The notes below the pieces were generated by a model. That model saw only the letters and a program-made list of their open reading frames with translations. It made no database searches and was not told where the DNA came from. Of a stretch of DNA of 64,000 nucleotides, positions 10,379-19,425 are shown piece by piece. This stretch comes from Heloderma charlesbogerti (lineage: Eukaryota > Chordata > Lepidosauria > Squamata > Helodermatidae). The stretch covers positions 1,041,377-1,105,376 of the forward strand of contig JANEZZ010000802.1 in the NCBI GenBank assembly GCA_026122225.1, written 5' to 3'. The position numbers were made by a program, and so were the translations under genes. Each line of letters begins with the position of its first letter. Position 1 is the first letter of the stretch.

Positions 10379-11079
10379 TGCATCTTTTAGAGGATGCAAG
10401 GACAGTAATTTTCTTCTCCTTTCAGCCATTTTGACTATTTGTGCCTCTAGAGTGAGCTCCTTTTGGAAACTTGCTGAAAGGGTTTTTTTTCATTTTTGTA
10501 ACTAGTAAATGTTTATATTTCATATTTTGCCTTATAAAACCCCTTTTGGGTCAGACCTAGCATTTTTGCAGCTGTCCTTGATTAATATAATTTTATCCCT
10601 TTTGTTGGGGATGCTCCAGATGCAAAGAGGTTTGCATTACCATACGAGCACTTTGTGAGTTTATGAGTGAATATGGATATACAGTTGACATGGACAACCC
10701 CCACCACCAAATTCTGGGTTATTCTCATCTACAATATTTGGACTTTGTTAAAGCTCTTATAGAATTACATATGGGCCTTGCATGTGCTTGGAGTTGTATG
10801 TGAACCCTTGGGTTCTCCCCCACAAAACAAAAGCCAGACCAGGTGACAAGATAAAGTTCACACAGTGAGGAGGACAGACAGCAGCCTGGTGCAGAGAGCC
10901 CAGCAGCTGTAGGGAAGGGGATCTACTACGCTCTGTCCACTTGCCAGAAGCTTGAACCACTGACCAGACTTTAGCCACTCACCCTCCCAACCAGCCAGAA
11001 AGCTCCATCTTAAGAGACCAGTGCTGTGTTGTATTGATTATTGCCTCCATCCAATGACCATTTGGGGAAGAACAGCGAT
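10379..11079. other. No recognised feature
   Basis: Unassigned sequence. No family or coding frame was recognised. Confidence 0.4.
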
Positions 11080-11215
11080 TGGGCCTGGTCTGTGGTCTGA
11101 ACCACCTTACTGAAGCTAAGTAGATATGAGTCTGGTCAAAGCTTTTATGGGAGACTGTCTCATGAACCCCAAGAATAACACTTGAATGTCATGATGCAAT
11201 AAATATAGTAAGATA
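11080..11215 (+). mobile_element. Diverged 5S rRNA-derived SINE
   Basis: The order 'ggtctgtggtctgaaccacc', 'gaagctaagtag', 'gtctggtcaa', 'atgggagactgtctcatgaa' follows eukaryotic 5S rRNA (first stem, A-box region AGCTAAGCAGG, intermediate element, C-box region GATGGGAGACC). Part of the 5S loop region is missing. It is followed by an A-rich tail. Because it is truncated and diverged it is not a 5S gene. Unlike the units at 49.9 and 53.9 kb it lacks a CR1 tail. Confidence 0.55.
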
Positions 11216-11371
11216 AATAATTTGTCCTGGAGCATCATTTTTCATATCTTTTTAAAAAAAATATCTTGATGAACCACAAGTCATGCAAAGTTTGGGACAT
11301 GAATGCCTGAAGGATCACCTACTCCCAGTGCATTATGGTCATCTTTGGAAGCTTTCTCTGGTTTCTAAAGT

Positions 11372-12017
11372 TCTCTGGTTACAGGAACTCTGGGGGAAAG
11401 CGACGATGTTGTACTTGAGTTCTTGGTTCTAAGGGAAGCAAAAGCCAAGTGTAGTCAAATGTGTACCCTGGATTTTAGGAAAGCTGATTTTAATAAACTC
11501 AGAACAATCAGTAAGGTCCCATGGCAAGTGACTCTAATGGGAAAAGGAGTCCAAGATGGGTGGGAGCTTTTAAAAAAGGAAATTCTCAAGGCACAATTAC
11601 AAACAATTCCAACAAGAAGAAAAGGTGGAAGACAACAGAAGAAGCCAATGTGGCTTCACAAAAAGCTCAGAGATGACCTGAAAACAAAAAGGGACACATA
11701 CAGGAAGTGGAAGGAAGGCCAAGCTACAAAGGAAGAGTACAGGCAGGTAGCACAGAATTGCAGGGATGGTGTCAGGAAGGCTAAAGCTGAGAATGAGCTG
11801 AGGTTAGCGAGGGATGCTAAAAAAGCAACAAAAAGGCTTTCTTCAGCTACGTGCATAGTAAAAGACAGAGGAAAGAAATGGTGGTTCAGCTATTAAATAA
11901 GGATGGCAAAATGATAACAGATGACAAAGAAAAGGCAGAGGTGCTCAATTCCTACATTGGCTCAGTCTTCTCCCATAAGAGGGTCTATGACCCCCCCTGG
12001 CAAAGGCGAAGTACAGG
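11372..12017 (+). mobile_element. CR1 LINE copy 1, 5' segment
   Basis: This is colinear with CR1 copy 2 from about 32.21 to 32.85 kb ('aactctgggggaaag', 'gtgtaccctggattttagg' and so on). It is 5' truncated: the endonuclease region is absent. It ends abruptly at 12017, where a palindrome-rich hAT-like element begins. The downstream CR1 pieces are 12735-13152 and 16403-16980, so the original copy was split at least twice. Confidence 0.9.
11423..11896 (+). pseudogene. CR1 ORF2 fragment: endonuclease-RT linker
   Basis: A 157-codon frame holding the basic linker between the endonuclease and reverse transcriptase of a CR1 polyprotein: TLDFRKADFNKLR, a lysine-rich stretch, and RLARDAKKATKR. It is alignable residue by residue with the same part of the copy at 32.3-32.7 kb. 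The linker is rich in K/R, as expected for a nucleic-acid-binding segment. The frame shifts near 11.85 kb (the second frame carries VVQLLNKDGKMITDDKEKAEVLN, the start of the RT region), so it cannot encode a whole enzyme. No catalytic residue lies in this piece. Confidence 0.85.
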
Positions 12018-12734
12018 TAGGGATGTCAGAGAATTCCGTGACGGATCTTCCGTCATGGAACGAAGTCCCCCCCCACACAAAAGGAGCATGGGACGAAGTC
12101 CCCGCCGCCCCCATCCCATGAAAGGCACGCGAAATGGACCACTTACCTGCTCCCGTCTGCGCTGCTTTGCGAATGGCAGCCGTCCTGCGGCTGCCATTCG
12201 CGTCCTCCTCTTCAAGCCGTGATAGGCTACGTAAATACTTACGTAGCCTATCACGGCAAACGCAGGGACGCCATTTGCAGAGGCTGTGATAGGCTACGTA
12301 AGTATTTATGTAGCCTATCACGGCGGGGGGGGGGGGAAACCCCAGCGGCTACCGCCATTTGCGTACGCTGGGTTTTTTCCCCCCCTGCTGTGGTCAGCTA
12401 CGTAAGTATTTACGTAGCCGATCACGGCAGGGGGAACCCCCCCCAGCGTACGCAAATGACGGTAGCCGCCGTCATTTGCATACGCTGGGGTTTTTCCCCC
12501 TGCCGTGATAGGCTACGTAAATATTTACATAGCCTATCACGGCTCAATACAGGGATGCAAATGGCGGCAGCTACAACAGCCGCCATTTGCGTCCCTGCAG
12601 GGCTGTCCAGAGGCGGGATGTCTGGCTGCGGGCGGCCGGAGCCAGCCGGCGGAGCAGAGCTGGCTGGGCAGGATTCCGGGGGGAGGAATGGAGCGCCTCC
12701 CCCTCATCGAAGATTCCGGGGGAGGGACGGAGCG
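12018..12734 (+). mobile_element. Palindrome-rich hAT-like non-autonomous element, copy 1 (3' end lost)
   Basis: The left end TAGGGATGTCAGAGAATTCC is the same terminal motif as copy 2 (30,989). The body holds four 42-bp palindromes (12216-12257, 12283-12324, 12387-12428, 12502-12543), each GCCGTGATAGGCTACGTAA followed by its reverse complement. Between them are further inverted repeats built from 'cgcaaatgacggt' and 'ccccagcgtacgc' blocks. The right terminal repeat and right target duplication are missing. CR1 resumes at 12735, ~640 bp further along than where it broke off, so a deletion removed the element's right end together with CR1 sequence. No transposase is present. Confidence 0.75.
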
Positions 12735-12736
12735 AG

Positions 12737-13140
12737 TGGGGTACCGCAGGGCTTGGTCCTGGGCCCAGTGCTCTTCAACATTTGTATTAATGACTTGGAG
12801 GAGGGGGTGCAGGGAATGCTGATCAAATTTGCAGATGACACAAAATTGGGCGGGATAGATAATACTTTAGAAGACAGAAACAACATTCAAAGTGATCTGG
12901 ATAGACTGGAGCGCTGGGCAGAAAACAACAAAATGACATTTAATAGGAATAAATGCCGAGTTCTGCACCTAGGAAAAAGAAACCAAATGCACAGTTACAA
13001 GATGGGGGATACATGGCTCAACAACACTACAAGCAAGAAGGATCTTGGAATTGTTGTCAATCACAAGCTGAATTTGAGCCAACGATGTGATGTGGCTGCA
13101 AAAAAGGCAAATGCCATTTTGGGCTGCATTAATAGAAGCA
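12737..13140 (+). pseudogene. CR1 ORF2 fragment: reverse transcriptase palm with FADD
   Basis: The frame reads GVPQGLVLGPVLFNICINDL, then IKFADDTKLGG, then ENNKMTFNRNKCRVLHLG. These are RT motif B (QG..LGP), the catalytic motif C (F-A-D-D, with both aspartates present) and the region after the palm. The upstream RT (fingers and motif A) is missing because the hAT-like insertion and its deletion replaced it. The frame stays open upstream into the hAT-like element, which produces a misleading 330-codon reading frame (12219-13211). Confidence 0.88.
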
Positions 13141-13141
13141 T

Positions 13142-13152
13142 AGCTTCCAAGT
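13142..13152. repeat. Left target-site duplication of BovB
   Basis: AGCTTCCAAGT immediately precedes the BovB 5' end. Its partner AGCTTCCATGT follows the BovB tail at 16403-16413 (10 of 11 identical). The sequence belongs to CR1, as copy 2 shows at 33.88 kb. Confidence 0.85.
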
Positions 13153-16100
13153 TACATCCCCTTCATGGATCACTGCCTTGTTGTGGCAAAGGGGTTTGCA
13201 TATCTCAGTGAAGCCATAAGCTATGCCGTGCAGGGCCACCCAAGACGGACAGGTCATGGTGCAGAGTTCTGACAAAATGTGGTCCACTGGAGAAGGAAAT
13301 GGCAACCCACTCCAGGATTCTTGCCAAGAAAACCCCATGGAACGTATCACAAGGCTAAAAGAGATGACGCCGGAAGATGAGACCCTCAGGTCGGAAGGTG
13401 TCCAATATACTACTGGGGAAGAGCAGAGGGAATTTCCAAGTAGCGCCAGAAAGAGTGAAGTGGCTGGGCCAAAGCCGAAAGGACACTCAGCTGTGGATGT
13501 GTTTGGTGGTGAAAAGAAAATCCGATGCTGTAAAAAACAATATTGTTTAGGAACCTGGAATGTCAGATCAATGAACCAAGGTAAGCTGGAGGTGGTCAGA
13601 CATGAGATGGCAAGACTGAACATCGACATTTTGGGAATCAGTGAACTAAAATGGACAGGCATGGGTGAATTTAATTCAGATGACCATCATATCTACTACT
13701 TTGGGCAAGAATCCCTTAGAAGTAATGGAGTAGCACTCATAGTCAACAAAAGGGTGGGAAAAGCAGTACTGGGGTGCAATCTCAAAAACGATAGAATGAT
13801 CTCGGTACGAATCCAAGGCAAACCATTCAACATCACAGTAATTCAAGTCTATGCCCCAACCACTGAGGCCGAAGAAGCTGAGGTTGATTGGTTCTATGAA
13901 GGCCTACAACACCTTCTAGAACTAACACCAAAAAAAGATGTCCTCTTCATCATAGGAGATTGGAATGCTAAAGTAGGAAGTCAAGAAATAAGTGGGATAA
14001 CAGGCAAGCATGGCCTTGGTGTACAAAATGAAGCAGGACAAAGGCTCATAGAGTTTTGCGAAGAGAACATGCTGATCATAGCAAACACTCTTTTCCAACA
14101 GCACAAGAGGCGACTCTACACATGGACATCACATGGACATCACCAGATGGTCAATATCGAAATCAGATTGATTATGTCCTTTGCAGCCAACGATGGAGAA
14201 GCTCTATACAGTCAGTAAAAATGAGACCTGGAGCTGACTGTGGCTCAGATCATGAGCTGCTTCTTGCAAAATTTTGGCTTAAATTGAAGAACATAGGGAA
14301 AACCACTAAACCATTCAGGTATGACCTAAATCATATCCCTTATGAATATACAGTGGAGGTGAGGAATAGATTTCCGGGATTAGACCTGATAGACAGAGTG
14401 CCTGAGGAACTATGGACGGAGGTCCGTAACATTGTTCAGGAGGTAGCAACGAAATCCATCCCAAAGAAAAAGAAATGCAAGAAAGCCAAGTGGCTGTCTG
14501 AGGAGGCTTTACAAGTAGCTGAGGAAATAAGGGAAGTGAAAAGCAAGGGAGAAAGGGGGAGATATATCCAACTGAATGCAGAGTTCCAGAGAATAGCAAG
14601 GAGAGACAAGAAGGCCTTCTTAAATGAATAATGCAAAGAAATCGAGGAAAACAACAGAATGGGAAAGACTAGAGATCTCTTCAAGAAAATCAGAGATCTC
14701 AAGGGAATGTTTTGTGCAAAGACGGGCATGATAAAGGACAAAGAAGGCAGGGACATAACAGAAGCAGATGAGATTAAGAAGAGGTGGAAAGAATACACAG
14801 AAGAACTATACAGGAAAGATCTGAATGTCCCTGATAGCCATGATAGTGCGGTCACTGAACTTGAGCTGGACATCCTCGAGAGTGAAGTCAAGTGGGCCTT
14901 AGGAAGCATTAGTAACAACAAAGCTAGCGGAGATGACAGTATTCCAGCTGAGCTGTTTAAAATCCTAAAAGATGATGCTGTTAAAGTGCTGCACTCAATA
15001 TGCCATCAAATTTGGAACACTCAACAGTGGCCACAAGACCACGTTTGTGACTGAAAGGTCAGTTTACATTCCAATTCCAAAGAAGGGCAATGCCAAAGGA
15101 GTGTTCAAACTACCACACAATTGCGCTCATTTCACATGCCAGCAAGGTGATGCTCAAAATCCCACAAGCTAGGCTTCAGCAGTATGCGAACCGAGAACTA
15201 CCGGAAGTACAAGCTGGGTTTCGAAGAGGCAGAGGAACTAGAGATCAAATCGCCAATGTTCGCTGGATCATGGAGAAAGCAAGAGAATTCCAGAAAAACA
15301 TCTATTTCTGCTTCATTGACTACATTAAACCTTTGATTGTGTGGATCACAACAAACTGTGGCAAATTCTTAAAGTGATGGGAATACCAGACCACCTCACC
15401 TGTCTCCTGAGAAACCTGTACGAGAGTCAAGAAGCAACAGTAAGAACCAGACATGGAACAACCGATTGGTTCAAAATTGGGAAAGGAGTACGACAAGGCT
15501 GCATATTGTCACCCTGCTTATTTAACTTATATGCAGAGTACATCATGAGAAACGCCGGGTTGGATGAATCACAGGTCGGAATTAAGATTGCTGGGAGAAT
15601 TATCAACAACCTCCGATATGCAGATGATACCACCCTAATGGCAGAAAGCGAAGAGGATCTAAAGAGCCTCTCGTTGAGGGTGAAAGAGGAGAGTGCAAAA
15701 GCTGGTTTGAAACTCAATATTAAAAAAACTAAGGTCATGGCATCTGGCCCAATCACTTCCTGGCGTATAGAAGGGGAAGAAATGGAAGCTGTGACAGATT
15801 TTATTTTCTTGGGCTCCAAGATCATCGCAGATGGTGACTGTAGCCATGAAATTAAAAGATGCTTGCTCCTTGGGAGGAAAGCGATGGCAAACCTAGACAG
15901 CATAGTAAGAAGCAGAGACATCACCTTGCCAACAAAGGTCCGTCTAATCAAAGCTATGGTTTTCCCAGTAGTAATGTATGGCTGTGAGAGCTGGACTATA
16001 AGGAAGGCCGAGCACCGAAGAATTGATGCTTTCGAACTGTGGTGCTGGAGAAGACTCTTACGAGTCCCCTGGACTGCAAGGAGGTCCAATCAGTCAATCC

Positions 16101-16402
16101 TAAAGGAAATCAACCCTGAGTGTTCATTGGAAGGACAAATCCTGAAGCTGAAGCTCAAATATTTTGGCCACCAAATGCGAAGAGAAAACTCTCTGGAAAA
16201 GACCCTGATGTTGGGAAAGACAGAAGGCAAAAGGAGAAGGGGACAGCAGAGGATGAGATGGCTAGATAGCATCACGGATGCAATGAATATGAACTTGAGC
16301 ATGCTCCGGGAGAGAGCGCAGGACAGGAAGGCCTGGCGTGCTATGGTCCATGGGGTCACGAAGAGTCGGACACGACTGAACGACTGAACAACAACAACAA
16401 CA
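13153..16402 (+). mobile_element. Nearly full-length BovB (RTE clade) LINE
   Basis: At ~3.25 kb it is about the full length known for BovB. It starts 'tacatccccttcatgg', carries a polyprotein of endonuclease plus reverse transcriptase and ends 'cacgactgaacgactgaac' with an (ACA)n tail (16388-16402). It sits inside CR1 copy 1 and is bounded by an 11-bp duplication. BovB is known for patchy distribution explained by horizontal transfer between squamates, ruminants and other animals. It is broken by several frameshifts and a stop, so it cannot now move itself. Confidence 0.95.
13223..16387 (+). pseudogene. BovB ORF2 polyprotein (endonuclease-reverse transcriptase), frameshifted
   Basis: The N-terminal part (13223-14140) is an AP-like endonuclease: CLGTWNVRSMNQGKL, ILGISELKW, FIIGDWNAKVG. 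The next segment holds TWTSPDGQYRNQIDYVLCSQRW and GSDHELLLAKF, including the catalytic SDH. The RT part has QAGFRRGRGTRDQI, IGKGVRQGCILSPCLFNLYAEY (motif B), LRYADDTTLMAES (motif C, both aspartates present), then the C-terminal ELWCWRRLLRVPWTARRSNQS. Breaks: an 11-bp tandem duplication at 14120-14141; a TAA at 14629-14631; an ~11-base insertion near 15037-15050; a +1 near 15086; and a -1 in motif A (about 15328-15335, KAF region). The last frame (15341-16387, 348 codons) is open to the natural stop. Confidence 0.93.
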
Positions 16403-16980
16403 AGCTTCCATGTCCTGGGACGTACTAGTTCCCCTCTACTCAGCACTGGTTAGGCCTCATCTGGAGTGCTGTGTCCAGTTCTGGGCACCACACTTTAAGA
16501 AGGATGCAGACAAACTGGAGAGGGTTCAGAGGAGGGCAACAAAGATGATCAGGGGACTGGAAACAAAGCCCTATGAAGAGAGACTGAAAGAACTGGGCAT
16601 GTTTAGTCTTGAGAAGAGAAGACTGAAGGGAGATATGATAATGCTCTTCAAGTACTTGAAAGGTTGTCACAGAGAGGAAGGCCAGGATCTCTTCTCGATC
16701 ATGCCAGAGTGCAGGACACGGAATAATGGGCTCAAGTTACAGGAAGCCAGATTCTGGCTGATCATCAGGAAAAACTTCCTGACTGTTAGAGCAGTATGAC
16801 AATGGAACCAATTCCCTAGGGAGGTGGTGGGCTCTGCCACACTGGAGGCATTCAAGACAAGCCTGGACAGCCATCTGTCAGGGATGCTCTGTCTTGGATT
16901 CCTGCATTGAGCAGGGGGTTGGACTCAATGGCCTTGTAGGCCCCTTCCAACCCTACTATTCTATGATTCTATGATTCCTT
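16403..16980 (+). mobile_element. CR1 LINE copy 1, 3' segment
   Basis: It resumes exactly where the BovB entered (AGCTTCCATGT, then cctgggacgtactagttccc) and runs to the CR1 tail 'attctatgattctatgattc' (16960-16979), the ATTCTATG octamer repeat that marks complete CR1 3' ends. It is very similar to 33.88-34.44 kb. Confidence 0.95.
16416..16799 (+). pseudogene. CR1 ORF2 C-terminal fragment
   Basis: The frame carries [20 protein letters not shown], then [19 protein letters not shown], then [17 protein letters not shown]. This is the conserved C-terminal third of CR1 ORF2, which follows the RT. It ends at a stop near 16800, although the coding similarity continues (QWNQFPREVVGSATLEAF) for another ~25 codons in frame after the stop, so the last part is cut off by a nonsense change or lies past a degenerate position. 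Confidence 0.9.
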
Positions 16981-17030
16981 TGACATCCGTGGTGAGGTGT
17001 CTGGCAAATGGGGCCTTCTCTGGTGGTGTC
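16981..17030 (+). mobile_element. L2-type LINE fragment, left half
   Basis: 'tggggccttctctggtggtg' translates as the GAFSGGV-like block that precedes LWN in L2 ORF2. It continues after the solo LTR at 17623, which shows the LTR landed in an L2 fragment. Confidence 0.6.
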
Positions 17031-17622
17031 TGTCAGAAATGGATCATCCTTCCCTCTTTGCAATCGGAGACAACGCTTCAGGCTAATAACACTTTATTTT
17101 GCTAGAAATTAGCCTCTTTACAAATGCAGATTCCAGGAAAGTCACAGACTGCCTCAGGCCCCTAAACAACTAATCTGCAATCCTTAATTAGAGACGAACC
17201 AGAGGGTAGTGATGTTGCTGACAGTTTGGGCATGAACCTCACGGCCCTTTTTGGCTTTGCAGTGATAACCCTCCCTTAGGGTGGCTCCCTCCTACATTGG
17301 CTTCCATGCGTGGCTATCATGGCTGAGCATCTGAGCCGTGGCCCGTGCCTCTAACTTTTCCTGCTTTGCTTCGTGATGTGCCCTAGCATCTCTCAAATCA
17401 TGCCCCTCTCCCTCTTCCTCCTCCTTGGAAACTTGAGTTCTCACAGTAGAGGGCGGTGGTGGCAAGGAGTCAGCCTGGGCCATCTGTTTGTCAAGATCTT
17501 TAGAGGAATCTCTCTGGCTCACAAGAGAGGGTCCCTCCCCTGGCCTCTGATCTAGCTGCTCCAACTCTGATTCAGAATTGGAGCTGTCAGACATCTCAAG
17601 GCACTTGGACTCATTCCTGACA
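17031..17622 (-). mobile_element. Solo LTR of an LTR retroelement (minus strand)
   Basis: On the minus strand the 592-bp unit starts TGTCAGGAATGAG and ends CATTTCTGACA, so it has the TG...CA ends and short inverted TGTCAG/CTGACA termini of an LTR. It carries an AATAAA signal (complement of 17091-17098, within 'aaaataaagtgttattagcc') ~70 bp before its end, as expected for the R/U5 region. Flanking 5-bp repeats gtgtc and gtgcc match at 4 of 5. No internal coding region is present. A 100-codon minus-strand frame (17594-17292) lies at its start and is acidic and glutamate-rich; LTRs sometimes run into a first reading frame, but there is no recognisable domain. Whether the source is Ty3/gypsy or retrovirus-like cannot be told. 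Confidence 0.7.
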
Positions 17623-17900
17623 GTGCCCTGCCCATGCAGTGCTCTGCCTAGGGAGGCTTGCCTGGTGCCAACTCTGATTTTTTGTTCTGGTGCCCATCTT
17701 AAATGTTTAGTAAAGGCATTTTTAAAAAATCCAGTTGGTTTTTTAATGTATGTTCTACTGTTTTAAAACTTTTAATGCTATATTCCGAAGTTTTTAGTTT
17801 TGTACTACTACTGCTTTGTTGTTGTTATTGATTTATTGTTTTTGATGTTGTTAAACATGTCCTCTCATGTTTATTTCACAAATAGGCACTCTTTATGTCA
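17623..17900 (+). mobile_element. L2-type LINE fragment, right half and 3' region
   Basis: 'ctctgcctagggaggcttgc' translates as ALPREACLVPTLI, the tail motif of L2 ORF2. It is followed by the T-rich L2 3' region. It is the continuation of 16981-17030. Confidence 0.7.
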
Positions 17901-17904
17901 CAGC

Positions 17905-18455
17905 AAGCAGTGACAGATTTTATTTTATTTTCTTGGGCTCCAGGATCACCACAGACAGTGACTGTAGCCATGAACTTAAAAGACCCCTGCTCCTTGGGAG
18001 GAAAGCTGTGGCAAACCTAGACAGCATAGTAAGAAGCAGAGACATCGCCTTGCTGACAAAGGTCCGCATAATCAAAGCTATGGTTTTCCCAGTAGCAACA
18101 TATGGCTGTGAGAGCTGGACTATAAGGAAGGCTGAGTGCCGAAGAATCAATGCTTTCAAACTGTGGTGCTGGAGAAGACTCTTACGAGTCCCCTGGACTG
18201 CAAGGAGGTCAAATCAGTCCATCCTAAAGGAAATCAACCCTGAGTGCTCATTGGAAGGACAGATACTGAAGCTGAAGCTCAAATATTTTGGCCACCTAAT
18301 GCGAAGAGAAAACTCCCTGGAAAAGACCCTGATGCTGGGAAAGACTGAAGGCAAAAGGAGAAGGGGATGGCAGAGGATGAGATGGCTAGATAGCATCACC
18401 GATGCAATGAATATGAACTTGAGCACACTCTGGGAGAGAGCTGAGGACTCTTAAT
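17905..18455 (+). pseudogene. BovB fragment, ORF2 C-terminal part (second copy)
   Basis: An open frame of ~183 codons corresponds to the last part of BovB ORF2 (15.79-16.33 kb of the first copy): FLGSRITTDSDCSHELKR, YGCESWTIRKAECRR, LWCWRRLLRVPWTARR, MRWLDSITDAMNMNLS. It stays in frame throughout, unlike the nearly full-length copy, but is cut off at both ends. The normal BovB 3' end and ACA tail are absent: the match stops at 'gagagctgaggactc' and A/T-rich sequence follows. Loss of the 3' end is unusual for a LINE, which is normally truncated at the 5' end, so a later deletion is likely. Confidence 0.88.
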
Positions 18456-18507
18456 TAATATGTCTTAGGAAAAAAAAATAATTAAAAATTAATTAAAAAT
18501 TAAATAG
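18456..18507. repeat. A/T-rich junction (AATTAAAAATT)n
   Basis: Degenerate 'aattaaaaatt' repeats lie between the truncated BovB and the L2. They could be a remnant tail or a microsatellite. Confidence 0.6.
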
Positions 18508-19425
18508 ATGCTATTTAACATCTATGTGAAGCCACTGGGGGCTATCATCAGGAGGTTTGGGGTGCAGTGTCATCAATATGTGGATGACACGCAGCTCTAC
18601 CTCTCATTCAAATCTTCACCAAGGTTGGCCGTAGAATCCCTGTCCAAATGTCTGGAGACGGTGAGTGGCTGGATGGGGAGGAATAAGCTGAAGCTCAACC
18701 CTGACAAGACCGAGGTACTTTTGGTGGGAGACAAGAGGAGGCTGGGGGATGTTGACCTGGTGTTGAATGGGGTACGGCTACCCTTGAAAGACCAGGTCCG
18801 CAGCCTGGGGGTCATTTTGGACTCCCAGCTGTCCATGGAGGCTCAGGTGTCAGCTGTGAGCCGGACAGCGCTGTATCAACTCCATCTGATATGGCGGCTG
18901 CGCCCCTTCCTTCCCGACCATCTGCTCCCATCGGTAGTACATGCCCTGGTCTCCTCTCGTTTAGACTACTCTAATGCGCTCTACATGGGGTTACCCTTGA
19001 AGACAGTTTGGAAACTGCAGCTGGTACAGAACGCGGCGGCTCGCCTGATTAAAGGCAGCCGCCGGCGAGATCACATCACTCCAGTGCTGAAGGAGTTGCA
19101 CTGGTTACCAGTTGTTTTCCGGGCCAAATTCAAGGTGTTGGTTTTGACCTTTAAAACCCTATATGGTTCCGGCCCAGCCTATCTTAAGGAGCGCCTCCAG
19201 CAACACCAGACAGGCCGCTTAACAAGATCAGCCTCAGATGGCCTTCTCTCTGTCCCATCAGCCAGGACAGCTAGACTGGTGGGGACGAGGGAGAGGGCCT
19301 TCTCTGTGGTGGCCCCCACTCTGTGGAACTCCCTCCCTAGGGAACTCCGTCATGCCCCCTCTTTAATGAGCTTCTGTCGTGCATTAAAAACGTGGTTGTT
19401 CAGGCAGGCATTTGGGGTGGGTTAG
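18508..19425 (+). pseudogene. L2 ORF2 C-terminal part, 305 codons open
   Basis: The frame begins MLFNIYVKPLGAIIRRFGV and reaches RT motif C within 30 residues as HQYVDDTQLYLSF. The usual L2 motif is Y-A-D-D; here it is Y-V-D-D, with both catalytic aspartates kept. The region after the palm follows (LNPDKTEVLLVG), then LSPSLW-type C-terminal blocks: RLDYSNALYMGLP, LQLVQNAAARLIKG, LKELHWLPV, TLWNSLPRELRHAP. The methionine start is fortuitous; the natural protein is far longer and the endonuclease and RT motifs A and B are missing through 5' truncation. It lies after the second BovB fragment and is most likely an independent insertion. It cannot act alone. Confidence 0.92.

Larger units (their letters stand above)
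12735..13152 (+). mobile_element. CR1 LINE copy 1, middle segment
   Basis: Colinear with 33.47-33.89 kb of copy 2. It ends at the BovB insertion; the last 11 bases (agcttccaagt, 13142-13152) are the left target duplication of that insertion. Confidence 0.92.

Noticed and set aside
12219..13211. 330-codon open frame that looks like a long gene
   Set aside because: Its first half is a translation of the palindromes of the hAT-like element and only the second half is CR1 reverse transcriptase. It is a chance fusion across a deletion junction.
17292..17594. 100-codon acidic frame as a host gene
   Set aside because: It lies wholly within the solo LTR and has no splice context.
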